Under the pieces are notes generated by a model. It worked only from the letters and a program-made list of their open reading frames with translations, ran no database searches and had not been told where the DNA came from. From Couchioplanes azureus (GTDB taxonomy: Bacteria > Actinomycetota > Actinomycetes > Mycobacteriales > Micromonosporaceae), in assembly GCF_014648355.1 (NCBI RefSeq), contig NZ_BMQY01000003.1:24975-88974 (forward strand): DNA of 64,000 bases, in the 5' to 3' direction. Of this stretch, positions 13,065 to 22,008 are shown piece by piece. The first letter of the stretch is position 1. Each line of letters begins with the position of its first letter. Both the position numbers and the translations under genes were made by a program.

Positions 13065-14323
13065 TTGACGGCCTTCCCATCCAGGACGGTCGGCTCTCCC
13101 CGGAGGAAGGTCGCGACGATGCGACCCGGCAGGGTGGTGCCCGCGTACGGTGTGTTGCGGCTGCGGCTCGCCAGCTCGCCCGGGTCCACGACCCGGCGGG
13201 CGGACGGGTCCACCAGCGTGAGGTTGGCCGGCGTGCCGGCGGTGAGATCGGTGCCGTGCCCGGCCAGGCCCGCGATCCGGGCGGGGGCGCGCGACATGCG
13301 CTCGGCGATCAGCTCCCACTGCTCACCGAGGACGCTCAGCACGACCGGCAGGGCGGTTTCGAGGCCGACCATGCCGGGACGTGCGTACGCCCACTCGCAC
13401 TCCTTGTCCTCCACGGCGTGCGGGGCGTGGTCGGTGGCGACGATGTCGATGACCCCGTCGGCCAGGGCCTGCCGCAGCGCCTGCACGTCGGCGGCGGTAC
13501 GCAGCGGCGGGTTGACCTTGTAGACCGGGTCGTAGCTGGCCGCGAGCTCGTCGGTGAGCAGCAGGTGGTGCGGCGTGACCTCGGCGGTCACCCGGACGCC
13601 CCGGGCCTTGGCCTGGCGCAGCACCTCGACCGACCCGGCCGTGGAGACGTGGCAGACGTGCAGGCGGCTGCCGACGTGCTCGGCGAGCAGCACGTCGCGG
13701 GCGATGATCGCCTCCTCGGCGACCGCGGGCCAGCCGGTGAGGCCGAGCCGGGTGGAGACCTCGCCCTCGTGCATCTGGGCACCCTCGGTGAGCCGGGGCT
13801 CCTCGGCGTGCTGGGCGATGATGCCGTCGAAGGCCTTCACATACTCCAGCGCGCGGCGCATCAGGCGCGGGTCGGCGACGCAGAAGCCGTCGTCGGAGAA
13901 GATGCGCACCTTCGCGGCGGAGGTCGCCATCGCGCCCAGCTCGGCGAGCTGCCTGCCGGCGAGCCCGACCGTGACCGCGCCGATGGGCTGCACGTCGACC
14001 AGGCCCGCCTCGCGGCCCAGCCGCCACACCTGCTCCACCACGCCGGCGGTGTCCGCGACCGGCGAGGTGTTCGCCATCGCGCAGACCGCGGTGTAACCGC
14101 CGAGGGCCGCCGCGCGCGAACCCGTCTCGACCGTCTCGGCGTCCTCGCGGCCGGGCTCGCGCAGATGGGTGTGCAGATCGACCAGGCCGGGCAGGGCGAC
14201 GAGGCCCGCGGCGTCGATCGTCTCGTCGGCCCTGCCGCCCTCGGCGATCACGCCGTCGGCGATCAGCAGATCGGTGGGCGCTCCACCCACGACGGAGACA
14301 CCCTTGATGAGATACGAGGTCAT
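13061..14323 (-). CDS. pyrC: dihydroorotase
   Basis: PyrC cyclises carbamoyl aspartate to dihydroorotate. The 420-residue protein is a type I dihydroorotase of the amidohydrolase superfamily. The metal site HxH is in [10 protein letters not shown] at about residue 50. Other metal ligands fit [13 protein letters not shown] and the catalytic Asp [13 protein letters not shown]. It overlaps pyrB by 4 bp (ATGA) upstream and carA by 4 bp downstream, consistent with one transcript and coupled translation. Confidence 0.97.
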   Translation of the reverse strand: MTSYLIKGVSVVGGAPTDLLIADGVIAEGGRADETIDAAGLVALPGLVDLHTHLREPGREDAETVETGSRAAALGGYTAVCAMANTSPVADTAGVVEQVWRLGREAGLVDVQPIGAVTVGLAGRQLAELGAMATSAAKVRIFSDDGFCVADPRLMRRALEYVKAFDGIIAQHAEEPRLTEGAQMHEGEVSTRLGLTGWPAVAEEAIIARDVLLAEHVGSRLHVCHVSTAGSVEVLRQAKARGVRVTAEVTPHHLLLTDELAASYDPVYKVNPPLRTAADVQALRQALADGVIDIVATDHAPHAVEDKECEWAYARPGMVGLETALPVVLSVLGEQWELIAERMSRAPARIAGLAGHGTDLTAGTPANLTLVDPSARRVVDPGELASRSRNTPYAGTTLPGRIVATFLRGEPTVLDGKAVK

Positions 14324-15243
14324 GCCTTGCCTCCCAGCAAGAGGTAGAGAACGGCCATCCGGGCGCTGACGCCGTTGGCGACCTGTTCGACGATCGTGGA
14401 ACGCGTGGAGTCGGCCACCTCGGGAGCGATCTCCATGCCCCGGTTCATCGGCCCGGGGTGCATGACGATCGCGTGCTCCGGCAGCTTCCTCATGCGCGGA
14501 GCGTCGAGCCCGTAGCGGCGGCTGTATTCGCGGGCGGAGGGGAAATACGAGTCCTGCATCCGCTCGGTCTGCACCCGCAGCATCATGACGACGTCAGCTT
14601 CGGGCAGGACGCTGTCGAGGTCGTACGACACTTTCGTGCTCGCGGAGAGCGCGGCCGCGACGTCCAGGGGGATCAGAGTCGGCGGGCCGACCAGGGTGAC
14701 CTGGGCGCCCAGCGTGGTGAGCAGCAGGACGTTGGAGCGCGCGACCCGGCTGTGCAGCACGTCACCCACGATCGCGACCCGCAGGCCGTCGATCTTCCCC
14801 AGCCGGGACCGCATCGTGTACGCGTCCAGCAGCGCCTGCGTCGGGTGCTCGTGGGTGCCGTCGCCGGCGTTGATCACCGAGCCGTCCACCCAGGACGCGA
14901 GCCGGTGCGGGGCCCCGGAGGCCGGGTGCCGGATCACGACCGCGTCGGCGCCCATCGCCTGCAGGGTCAGGGCCGTGTCCTTGAGGCTCTCGCCCTTGGA
15001 GACGCTGGAGCCCTTCGCGGAGAAGTTGATGACGTCCGCGGAGAGCCGCTTGGCCGCGGCCTCGAACGAGATGCGGGTACGCGTGGAGTCCTCGTAGAAG
15101 AGGTTCACGACCGTACGCCCGCGCAGGGTCGGCAGCTTCTTGACCTCGCGCCCGGCCAGGGTGGCCATCTCGGCGGCGGTGTCCAGGATCAGCGTGGCGG
15201 TGTCCGCGTCCAGGTCCGCCGCGGAGCGCAGATGCTTGATCAT
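14320..15243 (-). CDS. pyrB: aspartate carbamoyltransferase catalytic subunit
   Basis: PyrB transfers the carbamoyl group to aspartate, the committed step of pyrimidine synthesis. The 307-residue protein has the carbamoyl-phosphate motif [18 protein letters not shown] at about residue 50, the [11 protein letters not shown] segment, and the C-terminal [13 protein letters not shown]. It overlaps pyrR by 4 bp. No regulatory pyrI subunit is nearby, as is usual for actinobacteria, so feedback control probably acts through PyrR and CarB. Confidence 0.97.
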   Translation of the reverse strand: MIKHLRSAADLDADTATLILDTAAEMATLAGREVKKLPTLRGRTVVNLFYEDSTRTRISFEAAAKRLSADVINFSAKGSSVSKGESLKDTALTLQAMGADAVVIRHPASGAPHRLASWVDGSVINAGDGTHEHPTQALLDAYTMRSRLGKIDGLRVAIVGDVLHSRVARSNVLLLTTLGAQVTLVGPPTLIPLDVAAALSASTKVSYDLDSVLPEADVVMMLRVQTERMQDSYFPSAREYSRRYGLDAPRMRKLPEHAIVMHPGPMNRGMEIAPEVADSTRSTIVEQVANGVSARMAVLYLLLGGKA

Positions 15244-15806
15244 GCGGGACCCCCGGAGAGCCGGACCTCGTCCACGCCGTCGTCGGTCTCGGCGAGCGAC
15301 ACCCGTACCGTCTCGGCGAGCGCGGTCGGGATGTTCTTGCCGACGTAGTCGGCGCGGATCGGCAGCTCCCGGTGCCCGCGGTCGACCAGGACGGCGAGCT
15401 GCACCGAGCTCGGCCGGCCGACGTCGCCGAGGGCGTCCAGCGCGGCCCGCACCGTACGCCCGGAGAACAGCACGTCGTCGACGAGGATCACCCGGCGGCC
15501 GTCGAGCCCGCCGGCCGGGATGTCGGTCTTGCCGAGCGCCCGGGTGGCGTGCCGCCGCAGGTCGTCGCGGTAGAGGGTGATGTCCAGCGCCCCGACCGGG
15601 ATGTCGATGCCCTCGAAGGCGTGGATGCGGGAGGCGAGCCGGCGCGCCAGCGGGACTCCACGGGTCGGGATGCCCAGCAGCACGGTGTCCGTGGCGCCGG
15701 ACGTCTTCTCGAGAATCTGGTGGGCGATGCGGTCGACCACCCGATGCAGGTCGGACCCCGAAAGAATGATCTTCGCGGGACCTGTGTCGGCGCGTGGGTA
15801 TGCCAC
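15240..15806 (-). CDS. pyrR: PyrR bifunctional pyrimidine regulatory protein / uracil phosphoribosyltransferase
   Basis: PyrR binds pyr mRNA when UMP is high and lowers expression of the operon; many homologues also have UPRTase activity. The PRPP-binding loop is [17 protein letters not shown], and the protein also has [15 protein letters not shown] and the basic segment around [14 protein letters not shown]. The GTG at 15806 has a near-perfect ribosome site (AAGGAGGT at 15811-15820) and gives 188 residues; upstream in-frame codons run into the control region. It is the first gene of the pyr run. Confidence 0.96.
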   Translation of the reverse strand: MAYPRADTGPAKIILSGSDLHRVVDRIAHQILEKTSGATDTVLLGIPTRGVPLARRLASRIHAFEGIDIPVGALDITLYRDDLRRHATRALGKTDIPAGGLDGRRVILVDDVLFSGRTVRAALDALGDVGRPSSVQLAVLVDRGHRELPIRADYVGKNIPTALAETVRVSLAETDDGVDEVRLSGGPA

Positions 15807-15810
15807 GGCG

Positions 15811-15838
15811 GACCTCCTTCCCCGCCTCACGGGACGGG
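15811..15838 (-). promoter_or_regulatory. putative PyrR-binding RNA hairpin next to the pyrR ribosome binding site
   Basis: Read on the minus strand, 15838-15821 is CCCGTCCCGTGAGGCGGG. It folds with a CCCG/CGGG stem and carries GTCCCGTGAGGC, an excellent match to the core of the known PyrR recognition loop (ARUCCNGNGAGGYU). The ribosome site GAAGGAGGTC follows immediately (15820-15811). The placement fits repression of translation initiation by PyrR, as described for mycobacteria, rather than a Bacillus-type attenuator. I see no separate terminator/antiterminator pair. Confidence 0.72.
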
Positions 15839-16023
15839 TCGTTAAAGGACGTCTGTGCTCTTTTGTTGTCGCATCGGGCACCCCGATCAAGGGCCGCCCG
15901 ACGGCTGACGCTACGTTACCAGTGCGCACCGCGATGACCATGGTGACGTGGCTGACCCACGGACCAGACGGACGAATACGGGCAACTCCCTCCCCGGCGC
16001 AGCGACTCATCGGCGACCGACAC

Positions 16024-16052
16024 TTGACCAGGGCTGGCAAACTCCGTACCGT
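16024..16052 (+). promoter_or_regulatory. bldD promoter (-35 TTGACC, -10 TACCGT)
   Basis: A -35 box TTGACC lies at 16024-16029, and a -10 box TACCGT at 16047-16052, separated by exactly 17 bp. Transcription would start near 16059, giving a leader of about 55 bases before the bldD ATG. The spacing and boxes fit the housekeeping sigma factor of actinobacteria. Confidence 0.65.
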
Positions 16053-16065
16053 CACGCAGCGTAGC
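16051..16065 (+). promoter_or_regulatory. BldD box (autoregulatory operator)
   Basis: GTCACGCAGCGTAGC at 16051-16065 matches the published BldD consensus NTNACNCWGNGTNAN at 8 of 9 defined positions. It overlaps the -10 box and the predicted start site, where bound BldD would block transcription. BldD of Streptomyces represses its own gene, so this is the expected arrangement. Confidence 0.65.
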
Positions 16066-16113
16066 GATCCGGGGGAAGAACCCCCCGGGCCAGCACAGTT
16101 TTGGAGTGTCCGA

Positions 16114-16602
16114 ATGCCGTCTGAGTACGCCAAGTCGTTGGGCGCCCGCCTGCGCTCTATCCGCCAGCAGCAGGGCCTGTCCCTGCAGGGCGTGGAAGAG
16201 AAGTCGAACGGCCGCTGGAAGGCCGTCGTGGTGGGCTCGTACGAGCGCGGCGACCGTGCGGTCACCGTCTCGCGTCTGGCCGAGCTGGCCGACTTCTACC
16301 GCGTGCCCGTCTCGGAGCTGCTGCCCGACGGCAGCGGCGTCCGGCTCGAGGCCACCAACAAGATCGTGCTGGACCTGGAGAAGCTGTACGACGCGGCCGG
16401 CGAGGACCTCGCCTACGTCGCCCGCTACGCCCGGGCCATCCAGCAGCAGCGCGGCGACTACAACGGCCGCGTCCTCTCCATCCGCGCCGACGACCTGCGC
16501 GCGCTCGCGATCGTCTACGACATCTCGCCGTCCGGCCTGATCGAGCGCCTGACCGAGGCCGGCGTCCTGGTCGCCGACCCGCGCGCGTTCTTCGCCAGTT
16601 AA
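16114..16602 (+). CDS. bldD: BldD, c-di-GMP-responsive developmental master repressor
   Basis: BldD represses sporulation genes during growth; tetrameric c-di-GMP dimerises its C-terminal domain and so activates DNA binding. The 162-residue protein has an N-terminal XRE-type helix-turn-helix ([18 protein letters not shown], then [20 protein letters not shown]). The C-terminal domain carries the c-di-GMP signature RGD-X8-RxxD ([15 protein letters not shown] at about residues 118-132). ATG 16114 is preceded by TTGGAGTG. It is alone on the plus strand, divergent from the pyr operon, and has its own promoter and operator. Confidence 0.96.
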   Translation: MPSEYAKSLGARLRSIRQQQGLSLQGVEEKSNGRWKAVVVGSYERGDRAVTVSRLAELADFYRVPVSELLPDGSGVRLEATNKIVLDLEKLYDAAGEDLAYVARYARAIQQQRGDYNGRVLSIRADDLRALAIVYDISPSGLIERLTEAGVLVADPRAFFAS

Positions 16603-16634
16603 GTGCTGTTACATGGCCTCGCTTCGCTCGGCGG

Positions 16635-16734
16635 GGATCGCGCCCCTTGACGTCGTTGTCGAGGACACCGAAACGGACCACGGCAAAGGGCGCCTTGTCC
16701 GTTTCGGCGCCCTCGACAACGACGGGCGCGATCC
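16635..16734. repeat. 100-bp imperfect inverted repeat downstream of bldD
   Basis: The arms are about 45 bp each (16635-16679 and 16690-16734) around a roughly 10-base centre. Matching blocks are GGATCGCGCCC/GGGCGCGATCC, CGTCGTTGTCGAG/CTCGACAACGAC and CCGAAACGGAC/GTCCGTTTCGG. On both strands the RNA would form a long rod-like hairpin. It begins 33 bp after the bldD stop. It may be part of the bldD 3' end or a small RNA. Nothing protein-like is convincing here. Confidence 0.8.
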
Positions 16735-16763
16735 GGCTCGGGTTGCGGTCCGGCGAGAGCAGA

Positions 16764-16791
16764 AAGCCCGCATCGCATGCGATGCGGGCTT
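16764..16791. terminator. bidirectional terminator between bldD and nusB
   Basis: A perfect 28-bp palindrome (AAGCCCGCATCGCA and its reverse complement), flanked by AGA on the left and TCTTTG on the right. It gives a strong stem with short T-rich tails on both strands. It sits between the convergent bldD and nusB genes. Confidence 0.8.
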
Positions 16792-16833
16792 CTTTGTGGG
16801 CCGCCGTGGTCCGCACCTCCACGATCCTGGGCG

Positions 16834-16869
16834 CGGCAGCCTGCGCCGACTTCGTCGGGCAGGCTGCCG
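16834..16869 (-). terminator. terminator-like hairpin after nusB
   Basis: CGGCAGCCTGC and GCAGGCTGCCG form an 11-bp stem, extended by CCGAC/GTCGG around a short loop. It starts 10 bp past the nusB stop. There is no T-tract, as is common for GC-rich actinobacterial terminators. Confidence 0.65.
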
Positions 16870-16878
16870 TGAACGCGC

Positions 16879-17313
16879 TCAGCGGGTGGCGAACTCGGCG
16901 ATCCGGCCGAGGATGCCGTTGAGGAAGCGGGGGCTGTCGTCGGTCGACATCTGCTTCGCGAGCTCGACGGCCTCGGTGATGGCCACCGGGTCGTCGATCT
17001 CGGGCAGGTAGAGCAGCTCGTAGACGGCGATGCGGGCCAGGTTGCGGTCCACTACCGGCATGCGCTCCAGGGTCCAGCCCTCGGCGTAGCTGGCGATCAG
17101 TTCGTCGATCCGGTCGAGGTGCTTGGCGACGCCCTCGACCAGGCCGATGGTGTAGTCCATGTGCTCGGGGCGGGGCTTGGCGACCCGGTCCAGGTAGGTG
17201 GCGAGGACCTGGCTCGGCGGCAGGTCGCGCAGGTCGGCCTCGTAGAGGACGTCGAGCGCGCGCTTGCGCGCCTTGCGGCGCGCAGGCATCTGCGTCTTGG
17301 GGCCTTCGGCCAT
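16879..17313 (-). CDS. nusB: transcription antitermination factor NusB
   Basis: NusB, with NusE (S10), binds boxA RNA and supports rRNA transcription. The 144-residue all-helical protein starts [20 protein letters not shown], with the family ARRKARKRALDVLYEADLR segment. It ends with PVAITEAVELAKQMSTDDSP and RFLNGILGRIAE. The start at 17313 overlaps the efp stop (TGATG). The efp-nusB pair is conserved in actinobacteria. Confidence 0.96.
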   Translation of the reverse strand: MAEGPKTQMPARRKARKRALDVLYEADLRDLPPSQVLATYLDRVAKPRPEHMDYTIGLVEGVAKHLDRIDELIASYAEGWTLERMPVVDRNLARIAVYELLYLPEIDDPVAITEAVELAKQMSTDDSPRFLNGILGRIAEFATR

Positions 17314-17870
17314 CAGCTGCGGCCGAGGTAACGGCCGTCGCGGGTGTCGACCTTGATCTTCTCGCCGGTGGTGATGAAGAGGGGGACCTGTACGGTGGCG
17401 CCGGTCTCGACGGTGGCCGGCTTGGTGCCGCCGGTCGAGCGGTCGCCCTGCAGGCCGGGCTCGGTGTAGGTCACCTCGAGGAAGACGCTGGTCGGCAGCT
17501 CGATGTAGAGCGGAACGCCCTCGTGCGTCGCGACCGTGGCCTCCGCCTCGGGCAGCAGGTAGTTGGCCGCCTCGCCGACCGTGCCGTTGGGCACCGTGAT
17601 CTGGTCGAAGGTGTCCAGGTCCATGAAGACGAAGTCCTCGCCGTCCTGGTACAGATACTGCATCGTGCGCTTGTCGACCGTGGCGGTGTCGACCTTGGTG
17701 CCGGCGTTGAAGGTCTTGTCCACGACCTTGCCGGAGAGCACGTTCTTGAGCGTGGTGCGCACGAACGCCCCACCCTTGCCCGGCTTGACGTGCTGGAACT
17801 CGACCACGGCCCACAGCTCGCCGTCGAGGTTGAGCACCAGGCCGTTCTTCAGGTCGTTGGTGGAAGCCAT
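17313..17870 (-). CDS. efp: elongation factor P
   Basis: EF-P relieves ribosome stalling at consecutive prolines. The 185-residue protein has the three OB-like domains of the family. The tip loop at about residue 30 reads [10 protein letters not shown]. The Lys sits in the PGKG context typical of actinobacterial EF-P that needs no lysylation, and no epmA/epmB-type gene is present here. [20 protein letters not shown] in the third domain is the family signature. It is followed directly by nusB. Confidence 0.97.
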   Translation of the reverse strand: MASTNDLKNGLVLNLDGELWAVVEFQHVKPGKGGAFVRTTLKNVLSGKVVDKTFNAGTKVDTATVDKRTMQYLYQDGEDFVFMDLDTFDQITVPNGTVGEAANYLLPEAEATVATHEGVPLYIELPTSVFLEVTYTEPGLQGDRSTGGTKPATVETGATVQVPLFITTGEKIKVDTRDGRYLGRS

Positions 17871-17944
17871 GTCCTGCCTTGTTCTGGAAACGTAGAGGTG
17901 ACCGGTGGAGTTTACCGGCGCCGCCGGTCACCCGGCGAATCGGG

Positions 17945-18376
17945 TCAGAGCAGCCCGGCGACGTGGCGCAGGGCCAGCCGGTAGCCGTCCACGCCGAGCC
18001 CGGCGATCACGCCGGTCGCCACCGCCGAGACCACCGAGTGGTGCCGGAACTCCTCCCGGGCGTGGATGTTGGAGATGTGGACCTCGACCAGGGGCGCCCG
18101 CAGCAGCGCGCAGGCGTCGCGGACCGCGTACGAGTAGTGCGACCAGGCGCCCGGATTGAGCACGACCGGCGCCTGCTCGTCCGCGGCGGCGTGCAGCCAG
18201 CCGAGCATCTCGTGCTCGGCGTCGGTCTGCCGGACCACCACGTCCAGGCCGAGCTCGCGTCCGGTCTCCTCGCACAGCGTGACCAGATCGGCGTACGAGG
18301 TCAGTCCGTACACGTCGACCTGGCGGGTGCCGAGCCGGCCGAGGTTGGGCCCGTTGAGGACGTACACGCGGGTCAT
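17945..18376 (-). CDS. aroQ: 3-dehydroquinate dehydratase, type II
   Basis: AroQ removes water from 3-dehydroquinate in the shikimate pathway. The 143-residue protein is a dodecamer-forming type II enzyme: [16 protein letters not shown] at the N-terminus, catalytic Tyr in [10 protein letters not shown], the loop [16 protein letters not shown], and [15 protein letters not shown] with the active His. ATG 18376 overlaps the aroB stop (ATGA). Confidence 0.97.
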   Translation of the reverse strand: MTRVYVLNGPNLGRLGTRQVDVYGLTSYADLVTLCEETGRELGLDVVVRQTDAEHEMLGWLHAAADEQAPVVLNPGAWSHYSYAVRDACALLRAPLVEVHISNIHAREEFRHHSVVSAVATGVIAGLGVDGYRLALRHVAGLL

Positions 18377-19440
18377 GCCGCCACCGCCTGGTAGGCACGG
18401 GCCAGCACGGACTCGTCCGAGACGGCGAGGATGCCGGGCCGGGCGAGGCCGTCCAGCACGACGAATCGCAGCGTGTCCGCGCGGGCCTTCTTGTCGATGC
18501 GCATCGCGGCGAGCAGGTCGGGCCAGGCGTCCGTGCGGTACGAGACCGGCAGGCCGAGCAGGGACAGCACCGAGGAGTGCCGGGCCGCCGTGGCGTCGTC
18601 GAGCCGGCCGGTCAGACGGCCCAGCTCGGCGGCGTACACCAGGCCGACGGCGACCGCGTGACCGTGCTTCCAGCCGTACGCCTCGTGCTTCTCGATGGCG
18701 TGCCCCAGGGTGTGGCCGTAGTTGAGGATCTCGCGCAGCCCGGACTCGCGCAGGTCGACGCCGACGACGTCCACCTTCACCCGGATCGCCCGCTCGACCA
18801 GCTCGCGCAGGACGGCGCCGGCCGGGTCGGTGGCGGCCGCCGGATCCGCCTCGACCAGGTCGAGGATCGCCGGATCGGCGATGAAGCCGCACTTGACCAC
18901 CTCGGCGAGCCCGGCGACGAGATCGTCGGCGGGCAGCGTGGCGAGCAGGTCGAGGTCGCACAGCACCCCGGCCGGGGGGTGGAAGGCACCGACCAGGTTC
19001 TTGCCCGCGGCGATGTTGACGCCGGTCTTGCCGCCGACGGCCGCGTCGACCATGCCCAGCAGCGAGGACGAGACCGGCACCCAGCGCACCCCGCGCAGCC
19101 AGCCGGCCGCCACGAACCCGGCGAGGTCGGTCACCGCTCCCCCGCCGACGCCCACCACCACGTCCGTACGGGTGAAGCCGGCCGCCCCGAGCTCGTCCCA
19201 GCAGCGGGCGGCGACCTCGATGCTCTTGCCGGCCTCGGCGTCGGGGACCTCGATCGGCAGGGGCCGCACGCCGGCCCGCCGGAGCACGTCGGCGACCGCC
19301 TCGGCGCGCTGCTCGAGCGGCGCGGCGTAGAGGACCGCGGCGCGCACGGCGCCGTCGATCGGCCCGGGCAGCTCGCCGAGGAGGCCGTGCCCGACGAGCA
19401 CGTCGTAGGGCCGGTCGCCGGCCACGGAAATACGGGTCAT
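18373..19440 (-). CDS. aroB: 3-dehydroquinate synthase
   Basis: AroB converts DAHP to 3-dehydroquinate using NAD and a metal. It has [16 protein letters not shown] (NAD and substrate site), [26 protein letters not shown], and the metal ligands in [12 protein letters not shown] and KHGHAVAVG. In-frame starts exist at 19476, 19455, 19449 and 19440. I prefer 19440 ([14 protein letters not shown]) because it begins at the conserved segment and has GGACGAG upstream. The longer forms reach into the region with the operator repeats. It is divergent from the RHH-Clp_N gene. Confidence 0.94.
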   Translation of the reverse strand: MTRISVAGDRPYDVLVGHGLLGELPGPIDGAVRAAVLYAAPLEQRAEAVADVLRRAGVRPLPIEVPDAEAGKSIEVAARCWDELGAAGFTRTDVVVGVGGGAVTDLAGFVAAGWLRGVRWVPVSSSLLGMVDAAVGGKTGVNIAAGKNLVGAFHPPAGVLCDLDLLATLPADDLVAGLAEVVKCGFIADPAILDLVEADPAAATDPAGAVLRELVERAIRVKVDVVGVDLRESGLREILNYGHTLGHAIEKHEAYGWKHGHAVAVGLVYAAELGRLTGRLDDATAARHSSVLSLLGLPVSYRTDAWPDLLAAMRIDKKARADTLRFVVLDGLARPGILAVSDESVLARAYQAVAA

Positions 19441-19476
19441 CTCGTCCATCGGCATCGAGGGTAGTGACGACCACAT

Positions 19477-19509
19477 GGGGTTATAGACAACTAACCCCTC
19501 CTGGGGTTA
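19477..19509. promoter_or_regulatory. triple half-site operator before the RHH-Clp_N gene
   Basis: Three 7-bp half-sites are present: GGGGTTA at 19477-19483, TAACCCC at 19492-19498 and GGGGTTA at 19503-19509. They give two overlapping inverted repeats with 8-bp and 4-bp spacers. They end 9 bp before the ATG at 19519. A possible -10 (TATAGA, 19482-19487) sits in the first spacer. Ribbon-helix-helix proteins often bind such short repeated half-sites, so autoregulation is likely. Confidence 0.7.
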
Positions 19510-19518
19510 CCTGTAGCC

Positions 19519-20229
19519 ATGCCGAAAATCAACGTGTATCTCCCCGACGCTCTCGCCGACGCCGTCCGGGAGGCCGGCGTCCCTGTCTCGGCCGTGTGCC
19601 AGCGCGCGCTGGAGCAGGCGGTACGCCGGGTGACCGCCATCCGGCAGACCGTGCTCAGCGACCTGGACCCCGAGCAGCTCGCGAGCCGGCTTCCGCACTT
19701 CACCGCCCGTACCGTGAGCGTGCTGTCGCTGGCCGCCGAGCGGGCCCGGGCCACCGGCGCGTCGGCGGTGACCACCGGGCACCTCCTGCACGGCATGCTC
19801 GCCGAGGGCGGCAACATGGCCCTGCAGGTCCTGGGCGCGATGGAGATCGACCCCGTCTCGATCACCGTGCCCGACGGCACGGAGGCCGGCGGCGGGGGCG
19901 ACGGGCTGCGGTTCAGCTCTCCCGCCGCCAACGCCGTCGAGCTGGCCGTCACCGAGGCGACGGGCCTGGGACACAACTACGTCGGGTGCGAGCACCTGCT
20001 CATCGGCCTGTCCGCCGAGCCGGACGGGCTGGCCGGGCGGGTGCTGGTCGAGCGGGGCGCCGACGCGCGCGCCACCCGGCGCGCGGTGGCCGCCGCGCTG
20101 GCCGGCTATGCCCATCTGCGCGCGAGCGCCCCGGCACCGGCGGCGACGGCGGACCTGCTGACCGCCGTACGGGCGGAGCTGGCGCCCCTGGTCCGGCGGA
20201 TCGAGGCGCTGGAGGCTAGCCGGCCCTGA
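19519..20229 (+). CDS. ribbon-helix-helix plus Clp N-domain protein, no AAA ATPase
   Basis: The function is not established. The 236-residue protein starts [20 protein letters not shown], a clear RHH DNA-binding motif (alternating beta strand, then helices to about residue 40). Residues about 60-200 resemble the two helical repeats of the ClpA/ClpC N-domain: [14 protein letters not shown] and [15 protein letters not shown]. It has no Walker motifs. It sits on the plus strand between aroB and aroK, breaking the aro cluster, and its last 14 bases overlap the aroK 3' end. The operator repeats just upstream suggest it controls itself, and perhaps aroB. A role sensing misfolded or protease-bound proteins is only a guess. 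Confidence 0.85.
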   Translation: MPKINVYLPDALADAVREAGVPVSAVCQRALEQAVRRVTAIRQTVLSDLDPEQLASRLPHFTARTVSVLSLAAERARATGASAVTTGHLLHGMLAEGGNMALQVLGAMEIDPVSITVPDGTEAGGGGDGLRFSSPAANAVELAVTEATGLGHNYVGCEHLLIGLSAEPDGLAGRVLVERGADARATRRAVAAALAGYAHLRASAPAPAATADLLTAVRAELAPLVRRIEALEASRP

Positions 20230-20722
20230 CCAGCGCCGCGACCTCGGCGGCGAGCTCGGCGGGGGTGCGCCCGTCGGTCTTCACCGTGTGCGTGGCCACC
20301 GACTCGTACAGCGGGCGGCGCTGGTCCATGAGGTACTTCAGCGTCGCCCGCGGGTTGACGCTCAGCAGCGGACGTCCGGCGCCGAGCCCCACCCGCTTCA
20401 CCGCGTCGGACAGCTCGACCGACAGGAAGACCACCCGCTGGGTCCGCAGGGCCTCGCGGGTGCCGGGGTCGAGCACGGCACCGCCGCCGAGGGCCAGCAC
20501 GCCGGAGAAGGAGGCGAGCTCGGCGGCGATCGTCTCGCGCTCGAGCCGGCGGAACTCGTCCTCGCCGTCGTCGAAGAAGATCTCCGGGATGGTCTTGCCG
20601 GCGCGCTGCGCGATCACGTGGTCGGTGTCGGCGAACGCGACCCCGAGCTGTGCGGCGACGGCCTCGCCCACCGTCGTCTTGCCGGCGCCGGGCGCTCCGA
20701 CCAGCACGACCAGCGGCGCCAT
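20216..20722 (-). CDS. aroK: shikimate kinase
   Basis: AroK phosphorylates shikimate at the 3-hydroxyl. The 168-residue protein has Walker [10 protein letters not shown] near residue 9, the shikimate Asp in [28 protein letters not shown], and [13 protein letters not shown]. Arg of the lid is in [17 protein letters not shown] 20722 shares a base with the aroC stop (TGATG). Its 3' end overlaps the convergent RHH-Clp_N gene by 14 bp. Confidence 0.97.
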   Translation of the reverse strand: MAPLVVLVGAPGAGKTTVGEAVAAQLGVAFADTDHVIAQRAGKTIPEIFFDDGEDEFRRLERETIAAELASFSGVLALGGGAVLDPGTREALRTQRVVFLSVELSDAVKRVGLGAGRPLLSVNPRATLKYLMDQRRPLYESVATHTVKTDGRTPAELAAEVAALVRAG

Positions 20723-21900
20723 CAGCGGATCAGCAGACTGTCGACGTATCCGGCCAGGTTGCGTCGGATCTCCGCCACCGAGTCGCCGCCGAACTTCTCG
20801 GTCGCGGCTTCGGCGAGCACCAGCGCCACCATCGCCTCGGCCACCACCGCGCCGGCCGGCACCGCGCAGACGTCCGAGCGCTGGTTGATCGCCGTGGCGG
20901 GCTCGCCGGTGGTGACGTCCACGGTCTGCAGGGCGCGGTTGAGCGAGGAGATCGGCTTGAGCGCGGCGCGGACCCGCAGGCCCTCGCCGTTGGTGATGCC
21001 GCCCTCCAGGCCGCCCGCCCGGTCGGTGACCCGCTTCACGCCCTCCGGCGTCGGAACGATCTCGTCGTGCGCCACCGAGCCCCGCGAGCGGGCCTGGGTG
21101 AAGCCGTCGCCGATCTCCACACCCTTCACCGACTGGATGGACATCAGCGCGGCCGCCAGCCGGGCGTCCAGCTTGCGGTCCCACTGCACATGCGACCCGA
21201 GGCCCGGCGGTACGCCGTAGGCCAGCACCTCGACGATCCCGCCGAGGGTGTCCGCATCCTTCTTCGCCGCGTCCACCTCGGCCACCATGCGCGCGCTCGC
21301 CTCGGGGTCGAGGCAGCGCAGCGGGTCGGCGTCGATCCGCTCGGCGTCCTCCGGGACCGGGACGAGTCCCGCCTTGGCGGCGACCGAGCCCAGCTCGATC
21401 ACGTGCGAGACCACCTCGATGCCGAGCGCCTGCCGGATCAGGGCCTTGGCCACCACGCCGACGGCGACCCGGGCCGCGGTCTCCCGGGCGCTGGCGCGCT
21501 CCAGGATCGGGCGGGCGTCGGTGTGGCCGTACTTCTGCATGCCGGCCAGGTCGGCGTGGCCGGGCCGGGGCCGGGTGAGCGGCGCGTTGCGCGCCTGCGC
21601 GGCCAGCTCCTGCGGGTCGACGGGGTCCGCGGCCATCACCGTCTGCCACTTGGGCCATTCGGAGTTGCCGACGCGGATGGCCACCGGGCTGCCGAGGGTC
21701 ACGCCGTGGCGGATGCCACCGACGATCTCAACCTCGTCCCGTTCGAACGACATCCGCGCGCCCCGCCCGTACCCGAGACGGCGGCGCGCGAGATCGCGGC
21801 CGATGTCCTCGCTCGTCACCCGCACTCCGGCGGGCACGCCCTCCATCAGGGCGACGAGCGCCGGTCCGTGCGATTCCCCTGCGGTCAGCCAGCGCAACAC
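20722..21900 (-). CDS. aroC: chorismate synthase
   Basis: AroC makes chorismate from EPSP using reduced FMN. The 392-residue protein starts [20 protein letters not shown] and has the signatures [33 protein letters not shown], and [14 protein letters not shown]. The conserved C-terminal [12 protein letters not shown] is also present. It is the first gene of aroC-aroK and lies divergent to the MFS gene, with about 100 bp between the two starts. Confidence 0.97.
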   Translation of the reverse strand: MLRWLTAGESHGPALVALMEGVPAGVRVTSEDIGRDLARRRLGYGRGARMSFERDEVEIVGGIRHGVTLGSPVAIRVGNSEWPKWQTVMAADPVDPQELAAQARNAPLTRPRPGHADLAGMQKYGHTDARPILERASARETAARVAVGVVAKALIRQALGIEVVSHVIELGSVAAKAGLVPVPEDAERIDADPLRCLDPEASARMVAEVDAAKKDADTLGGIVEVLAYGVPPGLGSHVQWDRKLDARLAAALMSIQSVKGVEIGDGFTQARSRGSVAHDEIVPTPEGVKRVTDRAGGLEGGITNGEGLRVRAALKPISSLNRALQTVDVTTGEPATAINQRSDVCAVPAGAVVAEAMVALVLAEAATEKFGGDSVAEIRRNLAGYVDSLLIR

Positions 21901-22008
21901 GGATGACAGTCTGGCATGCGGCCCGCGCGGCGCGCCGCCAGCCCGCCGTGGTCCCGCTCACCGGACGACGGGCACCCGCCGCCAAAAGGTCAGAGGTATC
22001 GTCCACGG

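Noticed and set aside
16635..16734. Possible insertion sequence or MITE ends
   Set aside because: There is no target duplication that I can see, no transposase, and only one copy in this window; kept as an unexplained inverted repeat.
16613..16822. Short frames on both strands after bldD that give similar peptides
   Set aside because: The likeness (GALDNDGRDP against GVLDNDVKGRDP) comes from the inverted repeat read on both strands; not evidence for a gene.
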